From the NCBI RefSeq assembly GCF_003086795.1, contig NZ_CP026003.1, forward strand, positions 2,530,579 to 2,594,578: a stretch of DNA of 64,000 bases, read 5' to 3'. Below are positions 58,952 to 64,000 of the stretch, in pieces; the first letter of the stretch is position 1, and each line of letters opens with the position of its first letter. A program made the translations under genes and the position numbers. This DNA is from Stenotrophomonas sp. SAU14A_NAIMI4_5. Lineage in GTDB: Bacteria; Pseudomonadota; Gammaproteobacteria; Xanthomonadales; Xanthomonadaceae. The notes under the pieces were generated by a model. That model was not told where the DNA came from. It searched no databases and was given only the letters and a program-made list of their open reading frames with translations.

Positions 58952-59430
58952 TCGCTTCCATTTTCCTGTTCCACCCCCGCATGGCCCTGGCCGCCACGTG
59001 CCTGCTGTGGGCTTCGGCCAGCGCCGCGCAGTCGCCGCAACCGCCGCTCACCGGACAGATGATGGGCGGCCCTCTGCCCGCAGCGCCGGCCCCCGTGCAA
59101 GCGCCGCCGTCGGCACCCGCCCAGCAGCTGCCCATCGTGGATCTCACCGCACCTGCGGTGGCGACGACCGCCTCAACCGTCAGCACGCAGGTCGCAGCGC
59201 CGGCCGCCCAAAGCACGGCCGCCCTGGTGCCGACTGGCAACGGCGCGACCGTGCGCCACCTGTTCCAGCTGCAGGCCTCGGGCACCCAGGCCGGCGCCCG
59301 CCTGCCGATCCTCGGTGACCAGGCCACGGCCAGCTATGCGCGCTACCTGAAGAGCTTCGAGCACGAGATTCCGGAGTTCTTCGAAACCGACGTCACGCCC
59401 GCGTCCGGCGCATCCGGTTCCGGCCGCTGA
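58948..59430 (+). CDS. DUF3613 family Tad-locus periplasmic protein
   Basis: 160 residues. Signal peptide (MALAATCLLWASASAAQ) then a Pro/Ala-rich segment and a conserved end: VRHLFQLQASGTQAGARLPILGDQATASYARYLKSFEHEIPEFFETDV. I recognise the end as DUF3613, a family found in Tad loci of beta- and gamma-proteobacteria; function unknown. ATGA overlap with tadD; tadG follows after 10 bases. Confidence 0.75.
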   Translation: MIASIFLFHPRMALAATCLLWASASAAQSPQPPLTGQMMGGPLPAAPAPVQAPPSAPAQQLPIVDLTAPAVATTASTVSTQVAAPAAQSTAALVPTGNGATVRHLFQLQASGTQAGARLPILGDQATASYARYLKSFEHEIPEFFETDVTPASGASGSGR

Positions 59431-59440
59431 GGACTCGACC

Positions 59441-61588
59441 ATGAGCCGTGCGCCGCGCACCCTTGCCTTCCACCAACGCGGTGGCATGTCGGTCACCATG
59501 ATGCTGGTGCTGGTCTCGCTGGTGACGATGCTCGGCCTGGTGGAAGTGGGCTACCTGCTCTGGGCCAAGCGCGATGCGCAGAAGGTGGCCGATCTGGCCG
59601 CCCTGGCGGGCGCGCAGCGCCTGGACCTGTGCACGTCCGGCAACACCGACAATGCCGCCGCCCGCCACAACGCACTGCAGGAGAATGGCTTTGGCGGCGA
59701 GCTGGAGGTGAGCTGCGGCAACTGGAACGCCAACCACGCCAGTGCCGATCACTTCCTTGCTGCCGTCAGCGCGGAGAACCCACGCAATGCGGTGAAGGTG
59801 GTGGCGCATCGCAGCGTGCTGCCGTTCTTCGGCATCAATGCGCAGCTGCCGACGGTCAGCGCCCAGGCCGTGGCCAAGCGCACCGCGCCGTCCGCGGTAT
59901 TCAGCGTGGGCTCTCAGCTGCTGCGCACCAATGGCAACTCGCCGCTGATGTCCACCCTGCGCCTGGTCGGCCTGGATGTAAGCAACGCCACCGTGCTGTC
60001 CTACGACGGCCTGGCCCAGGTCAGCGTGACCCCGTCGGGCCTGCTGAAGGCGCTGGGCATCCCGGTGGAGGCCAACCTGAGCGTGGCCGATTTCAACCGG
60101 CTGCTGTCGGTCAACAGGATCTCGCTGGCCCAGCTGGTCGATGCCACCGCCGTGGTGCTCGGGCGTGACAGCGTGGCGGCCGCGCAGCTGCGTGCGCTGG
60201 GCAGCCTGGTGTCGACCGGCCTGGACATCGACCAGGCCAACATCACCCTTGGCAGCCAGACGGGCGGTGGCGGCCTGTTCGCCGAAGTGATCGCGCCGGA
60301 TGGAACCATCGGCAGCGCGCTGGAATCGAAGATCAACGTACTGGACCTGCTCAATACGGGCATTTCCATCGCCAATGACAACAATGGCCTGCAGGTCCGC
60401 GGTCTCAACCTGCTCGGCATCGAGGCCAAGGCCGGCGTGATCGAGCCGCCGTCCATCGCCATCGGCGGCATCGGTGCGCGCGCCTACAACGCGCAGGTGC
60501 GGTTGATGGTGGACGTCGACAGCAACCGCGTGCCCGCCATCGGCGCATTGCTGTCGCTGCTGGGTACGCGCCTGCACCTGCCGCTGCACGTCGATGTCAC
60601 CAACGCGATGGGCACGCTGACCTCGATCCAGTGCGGCGCCACACCGCCCACTGCCACGGTCAAGGTGGATTCGTCGGTGCTGCGGGCGTGCGTCGGCAGC
60701 GTCAATGCCGCCGATGTCCTCTCCAAGAGCAATGTCTGCGACGCGACGCTGCAGAACGCCCAGCTGCTGACCCTGCTCGGCCAGCCGCTGATCAACAACA
60801 AGATCACCCTGCCGGCGCTGACCGATAGCCAGAACCTGACGCTGGCCGCTGGTCAGACCGGCTCCACCCGGGTCAATCCGCTGGCGCTGGGAGATACGGT
60901 GTCAGGCCTGGTCAATGAACTGCTGCGCGTGCTGTCCGGCATGCTGAGCGGCCCCACCAGCGATGCCAAGCAGGCCGCGACGGCCCTGGCCGACCGCTAC
61001 CTGACCGCCGCGCACGCCCCCGGTGCCCGCTACAACGTCGACAATGTCATTCCGCTGCTGATCAACGGAAATCCTTCCATCGAACTGAAGGGACTGGGAG
61101 AGTGGGCCGCGCCGAACGGCGTGCCTTACGCCTGCGGCCTGCTCCTGCTGGGCACCTGCTACGAGCCGGGCTCGGTCTGGGCTGCATACCGGGTCACCGT
61201 TACCGGCCAGGGCCTGGGTGCCCTGGAAGGACTGATCGGCGGTCTCACCGGGCAGCTGCTGGTGCGGCGCTGCGACAGCCTGCTGGGCAACCTGCTCAAC
61301 TACAACAACTGCGTGCGTGACAACCTGGCGTCCTACATCCAGACCAAGCCCGGCGGGTTCAACGACCCCAGTGCCGGTGGCGGCATCACCGCCCCCGGTA
61401 ACAACGTCAGCTGCTCGGGCCTGCTGTGCACGGTGCTCACGCCGATCCTGGAGATCCTCAAGCCCGTGCTCAACAGTGTCGGCAAACTGCTGACCGACCT
61501 GCTGGCAAATCTGCTGGGCCTGGAACTGGGCCGGACCGACGTCAGCATGCAGTCGATCCAGTGCAATGCCGCCCAGCTGGTGTATTGA
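59441..61588 (+). CDS. tadG: TadG-like pilus protein with long periplasmic/surface domain
   Basis: 715 residues. The N-terminal TadG-like region (HQRGGMSVTMMLVLVSLVTMLGLVEVGYLLWAKRDAQKVADLAALAGAQRL) has one membrane helix (15-38) and the RDAQ-x-xADLAALAGA signature. The remaining 650 residues lie outside the membrane, with an Asn/Ser/Leu-rich make-up and several late Cys pairs (CGLLLLGTCYEPG, RRCDSLLGNLLNYNNCV, CSGLLCTV). I do not recognise a domain there. It is the last gene of the Tad operon and could be exposed at the pilus base or tip. Confidence 0.8.
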   Translation: MSRAPRTLAFHQRGGMSVTMMLVLVSLVTMLGLVEVGYLLWAKRDAQKVADLAALAGAQRLDLCTSGNTDNAAARHNALQENGFGGELEVSCGNWNANHASADHFLAAVSAENPRNAVKVVAHRSVLPFFGINAQLPTVSAQAVAKRTAPSAVFSVGSQLLRTNGNSPLMSTLRLVGLDVSNATVLSYDGLAQVSVTPSGLLKALGIPVEANLSVADFNRLLSVNRISLAQLVDATAVVLGRDSVAAAQLRALGSLVSTGLDIDQANITLGSQTGGGGLFAEVIAPDGTIGSALESKINVLDLLNTGISIANDNNGLQVRGLNLLGIEAKAGVIEPPSIAIGGIGARAYNAQVRLMVDVDSNRVPAIGALLSLLGTRLHLPLHVDVTNAMGTLTSIQCGATPPTATVKVDSSVLRACVGSVNAADVLSKSNVCDATLQNAQLLTLLGQPLINNKITLPALTDSQNLTLAAGQTGSTRVNPLALGDTVSGLVNELLRVLSGMLSGPTSDAKQAATALADRYLTAAHAPGARYNVDNVIPLLINGNPSIELKGLGEWAAPNGVPYACGLLLLGTCYEPGSVWAAYRVTVTGQGLGALEGLIGGLTGQLLVRRCDSLLGNLLNYNNCVRDNLASYIQTKPGGFNDPSAGGGITAPGNNVSCSGLLCTVLTPILEILKPVLNSVGKLLTDLLANLLGLELGRTDVSMQSIQCNAAQLVY

Positions 61589-61604
61589 GTGCCGTCCAGT
61601 GCGG

Positions 61605-61632
61605 TTGGCGTCCGCTGCGCCCATGCTAGACT
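61605..61632 (+). promoter_or_regulatory. Candidate promoter of the DUF2968 gene
   Basis: TTGGCG (61605-61610), 16 bases, TAGACT (61627-61632), in the 99-base gap after tadG. It gives the DUF2968 gene its own start, with a leader of about 50 bases. Confidence 0.45.
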
Positions 61633-61687
61633 CGCGGCGGGGAACCACATTCATTTCAACCACACTTCGTTCGTGGATGGTCTAGAC

Positions 61688-62392
61688 ATGCGAGAAACTT
61701 CAGGGGGCACCGTCTTCGCCCGGTATCCGCGCGGCGCGGCACTGCTGGCCATGGCCATGATCCTGGTGGCACCGTCGGCACTGGCAGCACGCGGCGATCG
61801 CGAAACGGCGGCCGAACCGGTCCGCAGCGGGCCGGTGGTGCGCAATACGGTGGACGAACTCAAGCAGTTGATGGATGGCAACCAGCTCACCGAGCTGCGT
61901 ACCACCTACAACGGCAACTACGGCGCCAGCCTGCTGTTCAACGCCAGCACCCTGACCTACTACGTGGCGCTGTTCCAGGAAAAGAACTTCTGGCGCGTCA
62001 TCAAGACCGATGCCGTCGACAACGCCGAGCGCGTCTACCGCACCTTCGTGCAGCAGACCGAGCAGCTTGCCCAGGTCTACATCGATACCACCCGCCTGGA
62101 AGCAGGCAAGCGCTACACCGAGCGCCTGGTGTCGTACAACGAAGAGCGCCTGCGCACCCTGCAGCAGGAAATGGAACAGCAGCAGGCACAGTCGGCCCAG
62201 GTCAGCGCGTCCCTGCAGCAGGCCCAGCAGCAGGCGGTCAGCCTGAGCACCGATGTGCAGAGCACCAACAACCAGCTGGACGCCCTGCAGCGCCGCATCC
62301 AGATCCTGCAGGCCGAACAGGGCAATCCGGAGCTCAGCCTGCCGAAGGCGGAAGCTTCCGGTGCGCCGGCGGCGGCCAGCGACGGCAACTGA
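61688..62392 (+). CDS. DUF2968 family secreted protein
   Basis: 234 residues from the ATG at 61688. Signal peptide ends at ALA-ARG. The conserved part (about 45-140) reads VDELKQLMDGNQLTELRTTYNGNYGASLLFNASTLTYYVALFQEKNFWRVIKT, which I recognise as DUF2968. The rest is a coiled coil (ERLRTLQQEMEQQQAQSAQVSASLQQAQQQAVSLSTDV). Periplasmic, function unknown. It follows the Tad locus but has its own promoter and ends at a strong terminator. Confidence 0.78.
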   Translation: MRETSGGTVFARYPRGAALLAMAMILVAPSALAARGDRETAAEPVRSGPVVRNTVDELKQLMDGNQLTELRTTYNGNYGASLLFNASTLTYYVALFQEKNFWRVIKTDAVDNAERVYRTFVQQTEQLAQVYIDTTRLEAGKRYTERLVSYNEERLRTLQQEMEQQQAQSAQVSASLQQAQQQAVSLSTDVQSTNNQLDALQRRIQILQAEQGNPELSLPKAEASGAPAAASDGN

Positions 62393-62413
62393 GTTCCTGG
62401 CACTGCACCACAC

Positions 62414-62439
62414 GCAACGGCACCTTCGGGTGCCGTTGC
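62414..62439. terminator. Rho-independent terminator after the DUF2968 gene
   Basis: GCAACGGCACC, TTCG tetraloop, GGTGCCGTTGC: a perfect 11-base-pair stem, followed by TGTTT on the plus strand. It lies 22 bases after the DUF2968 stop and 5 bases before the convergent DUF4124-like stop, so it can serve both. Confidence 0.85.
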
Positions 62440-62443
62440 TGTT

Positions 62444-62854
62444 TCAGGGGGACTGGCAGGCCAGGCGCAGGGCGTCGTCCAGCTGCCGCCGCTGCTGGTA
62501 GTCCAGCCGACGCGCACGCGTCATCTTCCGCGCCTGCTCGCGGCGCGCCTGCTCGCAGCCGGCGGGATCCCGCGCGAGGGTGATCAGTGCGCCCTCGGCC
62601 CGAGCGCGACGGCCACGCCGCACATTGGCCGGCGCCCTGCCCGCCTGCGCCGGGCGCGCGGGCTTTGACTCACCCTTGCCTCGTGCCTGCGCCGTCTCGG
62701 CCGGCACGTCCCAGCGCCATTCCGCCCGCCCCTGGCACGGCGTCTGCTGGTAGACCGGGTGCGGCCCGTCCACGCATTTGTAGACATGGGTCTGGGCCAG
62801 CGCGGTACCGGCCAGCAGCCAACCCACGATCGCCCCCGACAGCACCTTCTTCAT
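62444..62854 (-). CDS. DUF4124-like small exported protein
   Basis: 136 residues from the ATG at 62854 ([22 protein letters not shown]), a clear signal peptide. The mature N-terminus [20 protein letters not shown] is the DUF4124 pattern (two Cys that can pair, Tyr-Lys-Cys, YQQTPC). The rest is basic with [32 protein letters not shown]. Periplasmic; function unknown. Convergent with the DUF2968 gene. Confidence 0.75.
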   Translation of the reverse strand: MKKVLSGAIVGWLLAGTALAQTHVYKCVDGPHPVYQQTPCQGRAEWRWDVPAETAQARGKGESKPARPAQAGRAPANVRRGRRARAEGALITLARDPAGCEQARREQARKMTRARRLDYQQRRQLDDALRLACQSP

Positions 62855-62995
62855 GCAGCGTCCTCCCTGGCAGAGCGGGCATCGTGGCCAGCATCGACCG
62901 CCCGCCGCCAGAGCGGAACGCGTCGTCCCCACCTGCGACCGCCTGCCATCCATCGGACACAGGCGTGCAAGCCGCGCGGCGGATCCTGCGCTCTA

Positions 62996-63013
62996 CTGCC
63001 GGTACGCCGGCAG
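62996..63013 (+). repeat. Small hairpin before the chloroperoxidase gene
   Basis: CTGCCGG, TACG, CCGGCAG: seven-base stem in the leader of the hydrolase gene, 45 bases before its ATG. Possibly a degenerate repeat half; no poly-T follows. Otherwise the 200-base gap 62855-63057 shows nothing I can name. Confidence 0.4.
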
Positions 63014-63057
63014 CGTCACCGCCGGTTGTCTTTCCCCTACCGCCAAAGGAACCCGCA

Positions 63058-63882
63058 ATGAGCAACTTCGTAACCGTCAAAGATGGCGCCCGCATCTTCT
63101 ACAAGGATTGGGGCACCGGCCAGCCGATCGTGTTCGCCCATGGCTGGCCGCTGTCGTCCGACGCGTGGGATCCGCAGATGCTGTTCATGGGCCAGAACGG
63201 CTACCGCGTCATCGCCCATGACCGCCGCAGCCACGGCCGCTCCAGCCAGACCTGGGACGGCAACAACATGGACACCTACGCCGACGACCTGGCCGCGGTG
63301 CTCGATGCGCTCGACCTGAAGGACGCGATCCTGGTCGGCCACTCCACCGGTGGTGGCGAAGTGGCCCACTACATCGGCCGCCATGGCAGCAAGCGCGTGG
63401 CCAAGGTGGTGCTGGTCGGCGCCGTGCCGCCGCTGATGCTGAAGACCGAGGCCAACCCGGCCGGCACTCCGCTGGAAGTGTTCGACGGCATCCGCAAGGG
63501 CACCGGCGGTGATCGCTCGCAGTTCTTCAAGGACCTGACGGCACCGTTCTTCGGCGCCAACCGCGATGGCAACAGCGTCACCCAGGGCATGCGCGATTCT
63601 TTCTGGCTGCAGGGCATGCTGGGCGGCGTCAAGGGCCAGTACGACTGCGTGCACGAGTTCTCGGAAGTGGACTACACCGAAGACCTGAAGAAGATCGACG
63701 TGCCGGCCCTGGTCGTGCATGGCGATGACGACCAGATCGTGCCGTTCGATGCGTCGGCCAAGCTGTCCTCGCAGATCATCAAGGACGCCGAGCTGAAGGT
63801 CTACGCCGGTGCCCCGCACGGCCTGACCATCACCCACGCCGACCAGTTCAACGCCGACCTGCTGGCGTTCGTACGCAAGTGA
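63058..63882 (+). CDS. Alpha/beta hydrolase, non-heme chloroperoxidase-like
   Basis: 274 residues from the ATG at 63058, with AAAGGA upstream. Catalytic triad: Ser96 in [10 protein letters not shown], Asp225 in [12 protein letters not shown], His254 in [11 protein letters not shown]. The oxyanion region is [12 protein letters not shown]. The cofactor-free haloperoxidase/aryl-esterase group matches over its full usual length. Such enzymes are serine esterases that can also form peracids; the natural substrate is unknown. No signal peptide. Single gene. Confidence 0.9.
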   Translation: MSNFVTVKDGARIFYKDWGTGQPIVFAHGWPLSSDAWDPQMLFMGQNGYRVIAHDRRSHGRSSQTWDGNNMDTYADDLAAVLDALDLKDAILVGHSTGGGEVAHYIGRHGSKRVAKVVLVGAVPPLMLKTEANPAGTPLEVFDGIRKGTGGDRSQFFKDLTAPFFGANRDGNSVTQGMRDSFWLQGMLGGVKGQYDCVHEFSEVDYTEDLKKIDVPALVVHGDDDQIVPFDASAKLSSQIIKDAELKVYAGAPHGLTITHADQFNADLLAFVRK

Positions 63883-63888
63883 TGCAAC

Positions 63889-63914
63889 GCGGCGGCGCCC
63901 AAAAGCGCCGCCGC
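63889..63914. terminator. Hairpin after the chloroperoxidase gene
   Basis: GCGGCGGCGC, loop CCAAAA, GCGCCGCCGC: a ten-base-pair stem 6 bases after the stop. No T-run follows, so it is a terminator-like hairpin rather than a textbook one. Confidence 0.5.
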
Positions 63915-63921
63915 CCCTCCG

Positions 63922-63972
63922 GTAGTGCCGGCCGCTGGCCGGCAACCGCAGCCGGCCAGCGGCCGGCTCTAC
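63922..63972. repeat. Inverted pair of GTAG REP elements
   Basis: Plus element 63922-63944 and minus element 63950-63972; the second is the variant GTAGAGCCGGCCGCTGG. They are separated by five bases. Nothing else is seen up to 64000. Confidence 0.9.
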
Positions 63973-64000
63973 CGGGGATCCCGATCAGAACGCGAAGCAG

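Overview
The window looks like chromosomal DNA of a Stenotrophomonas species, most likely the S. maltophilia complex. The evidence is very high GC, dozens of short palindromic repeats that begin with GTAG (the SMAG/REP type known from S. maltophilia) together with a REP-associated tyrosine transposase, and a catecholate siderophore operon in the order entC-entE-entB-entB'-entF-entA. I see no rRNA, tRNA, CRISPR array, prophage or complete insertion sequence.

Layout. 1-1381: a truncated secreted-protein gene and an M14-type zinc peptidase, both leftward. 1552-5452: a four-gene operon (DUF3348, a MotA/ZorA-like DUF802 membrane protein with a long coiled-coil tail, a MotB/OmpA partner, DUF2894) that has the build of an ion-driven motor and is the best candidate here for an under-described system. 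5453-6428: REP elements, a RAYT transposase gene, and relics of a tandem duplication. 6429-15983: a leftward seven-gene siderophore operon (MFS exporter, entC, entE, entB, entB', entF, entA) in which every gene overlaps the next, with a candidate Fur box in front. 16105-19749: a small membrane protein, a flavin-dependent oxidoreductase, an acetyltransferase, and a divergent SDR/LysR pair. 19881-28851: a stress and metal block: a thioredoxin-like lipoprotein, MnSOD with a SoxR-type promoter, flavin reductase, a TPR protein, an acyl desaturase and its reductase under a FabR/DesT repressor, and the MntR/MntH pair. 29045-33300: ribonucleotide reductase nrdA-nrdB with flavodoxin and thioredoxin genes behind. 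33719-42346: an MDR oxidoreductase, a BetT-type transporter, a second M14 peptidase, a FecA-like TonB receptor, a divergent ClC channel and a small protein. 42465-49136: a surface-adhesion unit: a TpgA-like lipoprotein, a 1525-residue trimeric autotransporter and an AraC regulator. 49802-61588: a complete Tad/Flp pilus locus. 61688-63882: a DUF2968 protein, a DUF4124-like protein and a chloroperoxidase-like hydrolase.

How parts work together. Iron: ent makes and exports a DHB-serine siderophore and fecA encodes a ferric-chelate receptor; both have Fur-like sites. Manganese and oxidative stress: MntR/MntH supply Mn, and sodA uses it under apparent SoxR control. Attachment: the trimeric autotransporter and the Tad pilus lie side by side with one AraC regulator upstream of the adhesin; four phased direct repeats lie in front of the adhesin gene, and the flp leader can form hairpins with GGA loops.

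Repeats: besides the GTAG palindromes there are two further families, one of them a branched hairpin element whose outer stem differs in every copy while staying paired. Several GTAG elements have become part of genes, supplying stop codons or C-terminal codons.
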